Positions 1-6,252 of a stretch of 6,514 bases of DNA are shown here, in pieces (positions within the stretch are counted from its first letter, which is position 1; each line of letters opens with the position of its first letter). Source of the DNA: Clostridiales bacterium UBA8153 (GTDB lineage Bacteria > Bacillota > Sulfobacillia > UBA8153); assembly GCA_003449495.1 (NCBI GenBank), contig DMHJ01000244.1, positions 6,167 to 12,680 on the forward strand. The letters run 5' to 3'. A model generated the notes under the pieces. It searched no databases and was not told the origin of the DNA. It worked only from the letters and a program-made list of their open reading frames with translations. The translations under genes and the position numbers were made by a program.

Positions 1-39
1 AGGCGAGGGTCGCGGGTTCAATTCCCGTCTTCCGCTCCA
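1..39 (+). tRNA. tRNA-Gly, 3' part (truncated by window edge)
   Basis: This is the 3' half of a tRNA whose 5' half and anticodon lie outside the window. Visible are the 3' strand of the anticodon stem (2-6), a five-base variable region (7-11), a T arm (stem 12-16 with 24-28, loop TTCAATT), the acceptor strand CTTCCGC, discriminator T and an encoded CCA (37-39). The implied 5' acceptor strand GCGGAAG and the U73 discriminator fit bacterial glycine tRNA. Amino-acid identity is inferred because the anticodon is not seen. It is the first of four tRNA genes in tandem. Confidence 0.75.
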
Positions 40-78
40 GATTATCCCAGGGTCGCATGATTGACCTTTCGGACTCGG

Positions 79-152
79 GGCGACATAGCCAAGTGGTAAG
101 GCAGCGGTCTGCAAAACCGCTATCCCCGGTTCGAATCCGGGTGTCGCCTCCA
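79..152 (+). tRNA. tRNA-Cys (anticodon GCA)
   Basis: This is a complete 74-nt cloverleaf. The acceptor pairs 79-85 (GGCGACA) with 142-148 (TGTCGCC), the anticodon stem is 104-108 with 116-120, and the seven-base loop CTGCAAA places anticodon GCA at 111-113. The T arm has the usual TTCGAAT loop and the CCA end is encoded at 150-152. Discriminator U73 is the known cysteinyl-tRNA synthetase identity base. It lies 39 nt after tRNA-Gly and 20 nt before tRNA-Leu, so the cluster is probably one transcript. Confidence 0.97.
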
Positions 153-172
153 AAGAACATCAGGGCGGCGTG

Positions 173-259
173 GCCGGGATGGCGGAACTGGCAGACGCAG
201 GGGACTTAAAATCCTCCGGGTTGACGCCCGTGCCGGTTCGAGTCCGGCTCCCGGCACCA
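173..259 (+). tRNA. tRNA-Leu (anticodon UAA)
   Basis: This is a complete 87-nt class II tRNA. The acceptor pairs 173-179 (GCCGGGA) with 249-255 (TCCCGGC), followed by discriminator A and an encoded CCA. The anticodon loop CTTAAAA (205-211) gives anticodon TAA at 207-209, which reads UUA and UUG. A long variable arm (CGGG 217-220 with CCCG 227-230) and the A73 discriminator are typical of tRNA-Leu. It is the third gene of the tandem cluster. Confidence 0.97.
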
Positions 260-274
260 GATCAAGAAAGCAGT

Positions 275-350
275 GGGCGGTTAGCTCAGTTGGAAGAGCA
301 CCAGCTCGACAAGCTGGGGGCCACAGGTTCGACCCCTGTACCGCCCACCA
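275..350 (+). tRNA. tRNA-Val (anticodon GAC)
   Basis: This is a complete 76-nt tRNA. The acceptor pairs 275-281 (GGGCGGT) with 340-346 (ACCGCCC), then A73 and an encoded CCA. The D stem is 284-287 with 296-299, the anticodon stem 301-305 (CCAGC) with 313-317 (GCTGG), and the T arm 323-339. The anticodon loop TCGACAA (306-312) gives anticodon GAC at 308-310. Position 33 is therefore C instead of the near-universal U, and T306 could pair with A312 to shrink the loop. All other stems are perfect, so the gene is probably functional. Confidence 0.95.
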
Positions 351-366
351 TATTCCAGGAAGTGAC

Positions 367-400
367 AGGCCGGCGCAGGCACCGTATATGCCGCCGGCCT
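367..400 (+). terminator. Strong hairpin after the tRNA cluster, possible terminator
   Basis: AGGCCGGCG (367-375) pairs perfectly with CGCCGGCCT (392-400), nine pairs. A three-base bulge and a GCA/TGC inner stem close a short loop. It starts 16 nt after the CCA end of tRNA-Val. No T-tract follows, so it is not a classic intrinsic terminator. It may end the tRNA transcript weakly or guide 3' processing. Confidence 0.4.
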
Positions 401-411
401 TCACATATAAT
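384..411 (+). promoter_or_regulatory. Possible sigma-E-like sporulation promoter for ytxC
   Basis: CATATAAT at 404-411 differs by one base from the sigma-E -10 consensus CATACAAT. GTATATG at 384-390 resembles the sigma-E -35 element, with 13 nt between them. The site lies about 50 nt upstream of the proposed ytxC start and no TTGACA-like -35 is present for the housekeeping factor. The -35 part overlaps the preceding hairpin. Both elements are short, so this is only suggestive. Confidence 0.3.
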
Positions 412-462
412 AGGACGGCGGAGGAGGCGGGAGGCGGCCAATCATGAGGAGGAAGCCAGTGC

Positions 463-1378
463 ATGCCTGCTCAGTTCACGATTGGCTCGGCGAGGCACGC
501 CGATGACTTGCGCCATTGTCTTGGCCGGGATCTCCATGCCTTTCGCCGGGGGGGGTTGCCGCGTTTCCCTGGATGAACACTGCGCCGGCGGCTATAGTTT
601 CTTCTCGCTGGGCGTAGAAGAGGCGGAAGCCGGCGAACTCCGAAAGGCTCTGACCTCGACCCTGTCCGATCTGATGGTGGATTACCTTGAGAACCGGCTT
701 GTCGAAGAGATGCTTCGCACCAACCACTGCTACCTTGACTCGGCCGAACGATATCTGGTGGTCGGCCAGGCCCGCAGGCTACTCCAGCAGCAAGCGAGCG
801 GAGGGCGGGGAAAGGGGCGGCGGTCCCGGCGTAACGACATTCGTCGCGTCCTGGGGGAGTACCTGGACGGGCACCAGCAGTTGCTCCTCGAAGGTTTCCT
901 GACTTTCCGTCTGCGGGAGCACGTCGAGGACATCGAGGAACTGCTGGACCGTACGGTGGACGACTTCTTGCTGGAGAGGGAACACGCCGACTTCATCAAG
1001 CTGTTGCGGCACTTCCTCGAAACCCAACCGCCGCGCCTCGACCTGATGCACGTGGTCATCCGGCCCGAGGGCGGCTTCCGGTTGATGGATGCGAACCATG
1101 ACACCGTAACCGACCGCCATCTTGAGCGGTGCTTGACGGAGATGACCGACGTCGAGGTTGACGCGGAAGATCTGCTGGTCAGCGCCCTGGTCACTGCTGC
1201 TCCGCGGCGGGTGGTGGTCCACTGGATCCCCGGGCGTCATGACGAGGGCGTCAATACCATCCGCCGGGTTTTCTCCGGCCGTATCCAGATGTGCCATGGC
1301 TGCTCGCTTTGCGAGGCAAGGGTCCCCGGCGGCGGCGCTGATGCTCCCGACCGAACGAAATCGCAGACCGACGAGTAG
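463..1378 (+). CDS. ytxC: YtxC-family putative sporulation protein, frameshifted in a G8 run
   Basis: The main reading frame encodes the YtxC-like family, a Firmicute sporulation-associated protein of unknown biochemical role. The recognisable core (about residues 143-200, including FLTFRL and FLLEREHADF, then QPPRLDLMHVV) and a C-terminal CHGCSLC cysteine motif (about 277-283) support this. The expected N-terminus is in another frame: ATG 463, preceded by GAGGAGG (446-452, 10 nt spacing), gives MPAQFTIGSARHADDL, which matches YtxC starts. That frame alone stops at 574-576 after 37 codons. Removing one G from the eight-G run at 548-555 joins both frames into about 304 residues, a normal length for the family. 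The cause may be a sequencing homopolymer error, a real mutation, slippage or phase variation. In-frame starts at ATG 503 or 536 would give a shorter protein with a family-unlike N-terminus. In Bacillus ytxC directly precedes thrS, which fits the Thr T-box at the right end of this window. Confidence 0.85.
548..555 (+). other. G8 homopolymer at the ytxC frameshift
   Basis: Eight consecutive G lie where the ytxC reading frame must move from the frame of ATG 463 to the frame of the remaining gene. Seven G would restore one continuous reading frame. Runs like this are prone to sequencing indels and to polymerase slippage. Confidence 0.85.
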
Positions 1379-1450
1379 AGGCCAGCACAATAAAGCCGGC
1401 CCCTATACCCGGTCACCCAAAGGGGATGGATCGGAACGACTGAGCCAGCT

Positions 1451-1726
1451 TCAGCGAGGGCGGCGCGTGGTCCGCTCGCGTGGCTTGGCTTCGTTCACGG
1501 TCAGCGTTCGACCTTCCCACTCCGAGCCGTTGAGTTTGGCGATGACATCGCCGGCCTTGTCAGCCGGCACTTCTACGAAACCAAAGCCGCGGGACCTGCC
1601 CGTGGCGCGGTCGGTGGGCACCCGGGCGGAAATCACTTCCACCTGGGTGTATTGGGCAACGGCCTCTTGAAGGTCTGCTTCGGTGGCGGCCCAGGGCAGG
1701 TTGCCCACGAACAACGTCGTGATCAC
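1451..1726 (-). CDS. Single-RRM RNA-binding protein
   Basis: This encodes a cytoplasmic RNA-binding protein of about 91 residues made almost entirely of one RNA recognition motif. RNP2 is LFVGNL (residues 5-10) and RNP1 is RGFGFVEV (46-53), with the aromatic residues F48 and F50 that stack on RNA. The typical betaalphabetabetaalphabeta order follows, ending in a basic tail (KPRERTTRRPR). Similar small RRM proteins in cyanobacteria and other bacteria are linked to cold response or mRNA handling; the role here is not known. The reading frame is open up to GTG 1777, but that codon abuts a promoter-like sequence and has no ribosome binding site. GTG 1726 puts the start just before beta-1, as in relatives, with AGGGGGA about 13 nt upstream. 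It is convergent with ytxC, 72 nt apart, with no clear terminator between them. Confidence 0.9.
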   Translation of the reverse strand: MITTLFVGNLPWAATEADLQEAVAQYTQVEVISARVPTDRATGRSRGFGFVEVPADKAGDVIAKLNGSEWEGRTLTVNEAKPRERTTRRPR

Positions 1727-1780
1727 GATCTCAGGCTTTCCCCCTTGTCCAGCCGGGATGGCTTCTTTCCGGTCCACGCT

Positions 1781-1812
1781 ACTATAGTATATCGTTTTCG
1801 GTCCGGTGGCAA
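1781..1812 (-). promoter_or_regulatory. Possible promoter of the RRM gene
   Basis: On the - strand TTGCCA (1812-1807) is followed 15 nt later by TATACT (1791-1786), with an alternative TATAGT at 1786-1781. The AT-rich block stands out from the surrounding GC-rich DNA. The spacing is short for the first pair and long for the second. Its position supports the GTG 1726 start over GTG 1777. Confidence 0.4.
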
Positions 1813-1832
1813 GCCTTTGCTTTGACGTTATC

Positions 1833-1848
1833 CGTCGAGAATTCGACG
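1833..1848. repeat. Small inverted repeat upstream of the RRM gene
   Basis: CGTCGA (1833-1838) and TCGACG (1843-1848) are perfect inverted arms separated by GAAT. The element lies upstream of the putative RRM promoter and could be an operator half-site pair or a short hairpin. The function is unknown. Confidence 0.35.
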
Positions 1849-1923
1849 TGGTTCTTATCCTTACTGGTTTTTGCCAGGACGGGCCGAACAGTTATGGGCC
1901 AGGGGTAAATGGGGTTCAAGAGG

Positions 1924-1952
1924 CTATGGGTTCAGATCCCACCGCTCTGACC
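1924..1952 (+). other. tRNA T-arm-like fragment
   Basis: TGGG (1927-1930), loop TTCAGAT (1931-1937) and CCCA (1938-1941) have the shape and conserved TTC of a tRNA T arm and are followed by CCGCTCTGACC, which resembles an acceptor strand. No matching 5' acceptor, D arm or anticodon arm is visible upstream and no CCA follows. It may be a decayed tRNA 3' end such as an old attachment site, or chance. The rest of 1849-1975 shows no gene. Confidence 0.3.
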
Positions 1953-1975
1953 GGAAAAGAAGCAGCTTGAGATAG

Positions 1976-2001
1976 AGAAGAGCCGCCTCACACGCGGCTC
2001 G
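1976..2001 (-). terminator. Probable terminator of the hemolysin III/ferredoxin operon
   Basis: GAGCCGC (1980-1986) pairs perfectly with GCGGCTC (1994-2000) around a seven-base loop. Read on the - strand it starts 21 nt after the stop codon of the ferredoxin-type gene and is followed by the pyrimidine-rich TTCTCTATCT. The T-tract is imperfect, so it is a fair but not ideal intrinsic terminator. Confidence 0.55.
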
Positions 2002-2021
2002 TCGGGTGTTCTTCGCGGCGT

Positions 2022-3098
2022 TCACGCCAGGTTCCGGTTGGCCTTCCGGAGTGCAGCCCATGCGCCGATATCTTCCGGGGGCTCGACCACCTCGGATTCG
2101 GGCCTTAGCCTCAGTTGGGTGGCTCCTGCGGCGCACGTCGGCACGCACAGCCCGCAGCCGACGCACCGCTGCTTGTCGGCAACCGCAATCGAGTCTTCTA
2201 CCGTGATGGCCTTCACCTGGCACCGCTGGACACACACCCCGCAGCCCGAGCAGTCCTCCCCGTCGACGACACAGTGGTAGTTGGCGTGGGCGACCGAATC
2301 CTTGAGTCCGTACTCGACGATCCCCCGGAGTATGCCGCAGCAACACCCGCAGCAGTTGCAGACGTAGTTAACGCCCTTGGCCACGTTGCTCACCATATGC
2401 ACCAGGCCGATGGACCGGGCCTCGTCGAGGAAGGCGAGCGCGTCTTCCCGGGAAATGCTGTCCGGGCCGGCCGGGCGGTCGGCGGGCGAGAAACTCAGGC
2501 ACGCCCGGCGGGGGAAAGAGCACCGGCGGGAACCGAGCAGGTCGTGTTGCTTCCGGCAGACGCAGTCGCGGAGAACGAAGCTCCGGGCGTCGCTCAGGAA
2601 GCCCCTCACATCATCGTAGGGCAGGATCCACTCCGACTTGACCGTGCCCCGGGCCGGCACGACCCGGTGGAGGGCCGGGGCCGGGGTCATGATGCCGGCC
2701 AGCCCTCCGGTGGCGGCGATGTACTCCTCGGTCAGGTGGGCCATCCGGTGCGCGGCCTCACCCTCGAGGCGGAACATGGTGGCCTCCCAGCTCCCCACTA
2801 TGAACTGGTTCAGGGAGAACACGCGCTCACCGTCATGCTTCTCCGCTCTCACCAGTCCCTTCATCGCCATCAGCCAGAGTTGGCTCTCCATCTCGGGGAC
2901 GCCGAGCCCGGTCCGTCCGGCAATCCCGGCGATGCTCTCCCATTCCTCCGAGAGCCGGGCGGCGATCGCCGCCTCCCCGGGGGTGAACATGATCTCGAGG
3001 ATCTCGATCTCGATCTCGATCCCCGAGCCGGTGGCGGGGAAACCGTAGGGAAGGCGGTCCAGAGCCCCGGCCAGCCCACGGTACACGTCATCGGCCAT
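2022..3098 (-). CDS. Double [4Fe-4S] ferredoxin-type protein with extra cysteine clusters
   Basis: This encodes a 358-residue, probably cytoplasmic protein without signal peptide or membrane segments. Residues about 25-115 are helical and resemble a winged-helix-like N-terminal region. A cysteine cluster follows (C179, C181, C193, C200), then an unusual CNCCGCCCG patch (247-255). Two classical [4Fe-4S] motifs close the protein: CSGCGVCVQRC (283-293) and CVGCGLCVPTC (312-322). The layout fits electron transfer or redox sensing, but the partner and reaction are unknown. The ATG at 3098 is chosen because GGAGGAG (3114-3108) lies 9 nt upstream. The frame is open to 3464, but that extension runs through the hemolysin III gene on the same strand. 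The gene is 20 nt downstream of hemolysin III, so the two are probably co-transcribed. A hexanucleotide repeat adds an EIEIEIEI tract near residue 27. Confidence 0.88.
   Translation of the reverse strand: MADDVYRGLAGALDRLPYGFPATGSGIEIEIEILEIMFTPGEAAIAARLSEEWESIAGIAGRTGLGVPEMESQLWLMAMKGLVRAEKHDGERVFSLNQFIVGSWEATMFRLEGEAAHRMAHLTEEYIAATGGLAGIMTPAPALHRVVPARGTVKSEWILPYDDVRGFLSDARSFVLRDCVCRKQHDLLGSRRCSFPRRACLSFSPADRPAGPDSISREDALAFLDEARSIGLVHMVSNVAKGVNYVCNCCGCCCGILRGIVEYGLKDSVAHANYHCVVDGEDCSGCGVCVQRCQVKAITVEDSIAVADKQRCVGCGLCVPTCAAGATQLRLRPESEVVEPPEDIGAWAALRKANRNLA
3000..3021. repeat. GATCTC tandem repeat inside the ferredoxin-type gene
   Basis: Three perfect GATCTC units (3000-3017) are followed by a partial fourth, and another GATCTC lies just before at 2991-2996. 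Read on the - strand the units encode alternating Glu-Ile. Six-base units keep the frame when copy number changes. Confidence 0.85.
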
Positions 3099-3118
3099 GA
3101 GCGCACACTCCTCCGGGA

Positions 3119-3811
3119 TCAGGCTCCGACCAGGCCCAGCACGGCGCCGAAATGCGCTATGCTGCCGCCCAGGACGAACAGGTGCCACACCTCGTGAAAG
3201 CCGAACCTCCCGGGCCAGGGGTTGGGCCACCGCGTGGAGTAGAAGACGGCGCCTACGGTGTATGAGGCCCCTCCGGCGAACAGCCACGCCAGCGTAGCCG
3301 CCGACACCGCCTGGACTAACGGGTAGATGGCGATGATGACCAGCCACCCCATCACCAGGTAGAACGTTGCCGTGACCCGGCGCGGAGCGCCCATCCAGAA
3401 GAGCTTCATCACCAGCCCGGCCAGGGCGCACCCCCAGATCACGCCGAAAAGACTCCACCCCCACGGCCCCCGCAGGGGTACCAGCAGGAAGGGCGTGTAG
3501 GTCCCCGCGATCAGGATGAAGATCATGATGTGGTCGACCTTGCGGAGCACAAGGGCGGCCCGGGCCGGCACGGCGAGGGAATGGTACAGGGTGCTGGCCG
3601 TGTAGAGCAGGATGAGGCTGGAGCCGAAGATGGCGAAGGAGACCACGTGCCAGGCGGTGCCCCCCGCAGCCGCCCTGATAACGAGTACGACCAGCGCCGC
3701 CACCGACAGCAGGGCCCCGATGAAGTGGGTCAGGGCGCTGGCCGGATCCTTGAGCCGGAGACGTCTCACTCCGCGCACCTCCGGCGCGAGCTTTCGGTGC
3801 TGAGCGAGCAT
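3119..3811 (-). CDS. Hemolysin III family (TrhA/PAQR-type) membrane protein
   Basis: This encodes a 230-residue integral membrane protein of the hemolysin III/PAQR superfamily, a usual length for the bacterial members. About seven hydrophobic segments are visible. Family signatures are LTHFIGA near the N-terminus, STLYHS in the second helix region, KVDHIMIFILIAGTYTPF in the middle and FGFHEVWHLFVLGGSIAHF at the C-terminus. The His, Asp and Ser residues of these motifs form the conserved metal site in PAQR proteins. Bacterial homologues are linked to membrane energy or lipid homeostasis; despite the name, cytolysin activity is not implied. ATG 3811 has AGGTAGGA just upstream, a weak and close ribosome binding site. 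The gene leads the operon with the ferredoxin-type gene. The 255 bp between it and the methylase contain both upstream regions but no convincing promoter hexamers. Confidence 0.93.
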   Translation of the reverse strand: MLAQHRKLAPEVRGVRRLRLKDPASALTHFIGALLSVAALVVLVIRAAAGGTAWHVVSFAIFGSSLILLYTASTLYHSLAVPARAALVLRKVDHIMIFILIAGTYTPFLLVPLRGPWGWSLFGVIWGCALAGLVMKLFWMGAPRRVTATFYLVMGWLVIIAIYPLVQAVSAATLAWLFAGGASYTVGAVFYSTRWPNPWPGRFGFHEVWHLFVLGGSIAHFGAVLGLVGA

Positions 3812-4053
3812 ATTCCTACCTGCTTCCCGGCCAGCTTCCGGGCGGCGTCAAGATGTAAACAAGGGCAGCGTTGACGCGGGATAGTCAGGAGTCTGGCTTC
3901 TTGGGCGCGGTGGGCCGGGCAACGTCGCGCCCGGGCAGGTCGGGGATTGCAGGTGAAAACCGGGGGTTGCCCCCAGGCACAATGACACCACCATGCCTCA
4001 TCCTGAGGGGAGGAAGGACCGTCGCTCGCGGGGAAGAGACTGCCCACCACTTT

Positions 4054-4060
4054 GCGGAGG
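4054..4060 (+). promoter_or_regulatory. Ribosome binding site that sets the methylase start
   Basis: GCGGAGG lies six bases before TTG 4067. It decides for this TTG over the in-frame TTG at 4052, which is part of the same stretch and has no such site. Confidence 0.8.
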
Positions 4061-4066
4061 CACACC

Positions 4067-6211
4067 TTGGCCTTTCAGCCCCTGGTTTGCGAATGGTTCC
4101 CCGCCACCGAACTCGGCATAGAGTGCCATCGCGAACACAGTACGGGCAAGCATCCACCCCTGCACCGCCTTCACGTGTGGTGGGCCAGACGTCCGCTGGT
4201 GCTGTCTTCGGCGGCAGTGCTGGCCAGCCTGCTCCCTGCCGATGGGAGGGGGGAGTTCTCTAGCACCGCGGCGTATCACGCATGGTTCCTGCGGTTGCTG
4301 GGAGTAGCCGGCGACCCGGTCGCGGCACAGGCATCCCTTTTCGCTGCGGAGGGACGGCGACTGCCCGCCAACCCCTTCAGCTATCCCCGGGCCTACACCC
4401 ATCTGCCCACCGGCGAAGACCTGGCGGTCCTTCACCGGCTCCTCGCCCGGTCATGGCAGGACCAGGACTTGCAGGTGCTCGACCCCATGGCCGGCGGCGG
4501 GTCGATTCCCTTCGGCGCCTTGCGGTACGGGCTTGGCGTCTCGGCGAACGAACTCAATCCCGTTGCGGCCGTGCTCCTGGCGGCCGGCCTGGACTACCCC
4601 GGCCGGTTTGGACCGGGCCTGGCCGAGGACATAGAGCACTGGGGTAAGATATGGTGCGATGCGGTTCGAGCGCAACTGGAGGACTTCTTCGTCGGCGATG
4701 ACGTCCACGCCTATTTGTGGGCGCGCACGATAGCCTGCCCGGATACCGGCCGGCCCGTGCCGCTGTCGCCCAACTGGTGGTTGCGGCGGGGTGAAGTGGG
4801 GGTTTGCCTCGACGGGGAGGGCCGTTTCCGCATTGTTCGGAATCGGGCCGATCCCGGCACCGTCTGCCGAGGGGTGTCCCGTTCTCCCTGGACGGGCAAG
4901 ACGATGGAGCGGCAGTATGTACGAACCGAGGCGGCCGCCGGACGACTCGGCCACCGGTTGTGGGCCGTTGCCTGCAAGCGGGAGGGCCACGTCCACTTTC
5001 GGCTTGCAGCCGACACCGACCTGCAAGCGGTGCGGGCGGCGGAAGAGGAATTCAGCCGTGACCGGGGACGTCTCGAGCGCGAGGATCTCATTCCCATGGA
5101 GCCGATTCCTCCGGGGGCGAAGACGGGGGAGCCCATCCGCTACGGTATCAGACGGTGGGACCAGCTATTCGCTCCGCGGCAGGCGCTCGTGCTATGCCGG
5201 GCTCTGGAGACGCTCGGACGCATCAACTCGCGGCTGGAGGGGGAGAGAGGGAGGGCGGTGGCGGTATACCTGGCGCTCGCCCTGGACAAGGCCGCGGGCT
5301 ACAATTCGCTCCTTTGCCGGTGGCACGCGGGCAGGGGGGTGGTGGCGGGGACATTCGACCGCCATGACTTCGGGTTCAAGTGGAGCTACGCCGAAATCGA
5401 CGGGGCTCGGAAACTCCTGCCGTGGTCGGTAGGGCAGGTGGTGCGAGCTTATCGTGAGTTGGCCGGGCTGTTGCCCCGCGGCAACGGTGTCAAGCTGTTG
5501 CACGGAGACGCCGCCGGCCTGACGCAAGTGCCCGACGGAGCGGTTCACCTGGTCTGCGTAGATCCGCCCTATTACGATAACGTGATGTATGCTGAGCTGT
5601 CCGATTTCTTCTACGTGTGGCTGAAGCGCAGCCTGAGACATACTCACCCCGATCTGTTCCGGGGGGCGCTTACGGAAAAGGGCCGCGAGGCCGTGGTGAA
5701 CCGTTCCCGGTGGAACTCCCGTGCTGAGGCCGACGCTCACTATCGACGGCGCATGAAGGACTGCTTCCAGGAGATGCGCCGGGTGCTACATCCCGACGGC
5801 CTGCTGACGCTGATGTTCGCTCACAAGCGGCCGGAGGCATGGGAAGCGCTGGCGTGGTCCGTGCTCGACTCCGGCTTCCGGGTCAGGGCTGCATGGCCCA
5901 TCCACAGCGAGAGCCCGCACAGCCTGCACCAGGCAGGGAAAGCCGCCGTCAGCTCCACCGTGCTGCTGGTTTGTTCGAGGCGGCCCGGGGTATCGAGTCG
6001 GTGCCCGCAGGACCTCGGCGAGCGGGTTCGAGCGGCAACGCGAGCGGCCGTTGCCAGGCTCCCGGAGAGGGCAACTGCCCAGGACCGCGAAGTCGCCGCC
6101 TACGGCTGCGCCCTGGCGGTCCTGTCCGAGCACTGGCCGGCAGGTGGATCGGAAGGTCCACCGCTGCTGGCAGCGACGCTCCGGCTGGCCCGGGAGGCCG
6201 CGACCCCTTGA
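4067..6211 (+). CDS. DUF1156/COG1743-type adenine-specific DNA methylase
   Basis: This is probably a cytoplasmic SAM-dependent DNA N6-adenine methyltransferase of 714 residues. The N-terminal DUF1156-like part contains LHVWWARRPL, the counterpart of the family's LHxWxARRPL. DPMAGGG (139-145) is the SAM-binding motif, followed by NELNP (161-165). DPPYYDN (499-505) is the catalytic motif IV. Further family landmarks are YNSLLCRWHAGRGVV, FGFKWSYAEIDGARKLLPW and a C-terminal WPIHSE then SSTVLLVC segment. The central insertion usually holds a zinc ribbon; here only CPDTGRP remains, so it is probably not a zinc site. The protein seems shorter than many relatives. TTG 4067 is chosen because GGAGG (4056-4060) lies 6 nt upstream; the upstream TTG 4052 overlaps that site. 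No restriction, ATPase or helicase partner is visible, so it looks solitary. The target sequence is unknown. Confidence 0.9.
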   Translation: MAFQPLVCEWFPATELGIECHREHSTGKHPPLHRLHVWWARRPLVLSSAAVLASLLPADGRGEFSSTAAYHAWFLRLLGVAGDPVAAQASLFAAEGRRLPANPFSYPRAYTHLPTGEDLAVLHRLLARSWQDQDLQVLDPMAGGGSIPFGALRYGLGVSANELNPVAAVLLAAGLDYPGRFGPGLAEDIEHWGKIWCDAVRAQLEDFFVGDDVHAYLWARTIACPDTGRPVPLSPNWWLRRGEVGVCLDGEGRFRIVRNRADPGTVCRGVSRSPWTGKTMERQYVRTEAAAGRLGHRLWAVACKREGHVHFRLAADTDLQAVRAAEEEFSRDRGRLEREDLIPMEPIPPGAKTGEPIRYGIRRWDQLFAPRQALVLCRALETLGRINSRLEGERGRAVAVYLALALDKAAGYNSLLCRWHAGRGVVAGTFDRHDFGFKWSYAEIDGARKLLPWSVGQVVRAYRELAGLLPRGNGVKLLHGDAAGLTQVPDGAVHLVCVDPPYYDNVMYAELSDFFYVWLKRSLRHTHPDLFRGALTEKGREAVVNRSRWNSRAEADAHYRRRMKDCFQEMRRVLHPDGLLTLMFAHKRPEAWEALAWSVLDSGFRVRAAWPIHSESPHSLHQAGKAAVSSTVLLVCSRRPGVSSRCPQDLGERVRAATRAAVARLPERATAQDREVAAYGCALAVLSEHWPAGGSEGPPLLAATLRLAREAATP

Positions 6212-6223
6212 GGGGACGGCGCC

Positions 6224-6248
6224 GGGCAGGGGGGGGCGTGCGGGCGGG
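6224..6248 (+). other. G-quadruplex motif upstream of the thrS promoter
   Basis: Four G tracts (6224-6226, 6229-6236, 6242-6244 and 6246-6248) are separated by loops of two, five and one bases. This satisfies the G3+N1-7 quadruplex pattern. It lies between the methylase stop codon and the -35 box of the next promoter, only four bases from that box. Confidence 0.65.
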
Positions 6249-6252
6249 CGTG

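Noticed and set aside
170..462. Long + strand reading frame running through tRNA-Leu and tRNA-Val into ytxC
   Set aside because: The part before 463 covers structural tRNA genes and has no ribosome binding site; it is open by chance.
779..1390. - strand reading frame opposite ytxC
   Set aside because: The product has no known motif and the + strand frame has clear YtxC signatures.
1379..1450. Bidirectional terminator between ytxC and the RRM gene
   Set aside because: Only four-base stems without T-tracts are present, too weak to call.
1727..1777. GTG 1777 as start of the RRM protein
   Set aside because: It directly abuts the promoter-like AT block without a ribosome binding site, and the extra 17 residues are not part of the RRM fold.
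2115..3197. 360-codon + strand reading frame opposite the ferredoxin-type gene
   Set aside because: It is a high-GC antisense shadow with a low-complexity, Gly/Pro/Arg-rich product and no recognisable domain; the - strand frame carries the Fe-S motifs.
3099..3464. N-terminal extension of the ferredoxin-type gene
   Set aside because: It overlaps the well-supported hemolysin III gene on the same strand in another frame, and ATG 3098 has a strong ribosome binding site.
3871..4263. + strand reading frame between hemolysin III and the methylase
   Set aside because: It overlaps the methylase start in another frame, has no ribosome binding site and no domain; the intergenic stretch is better read as upstream region.
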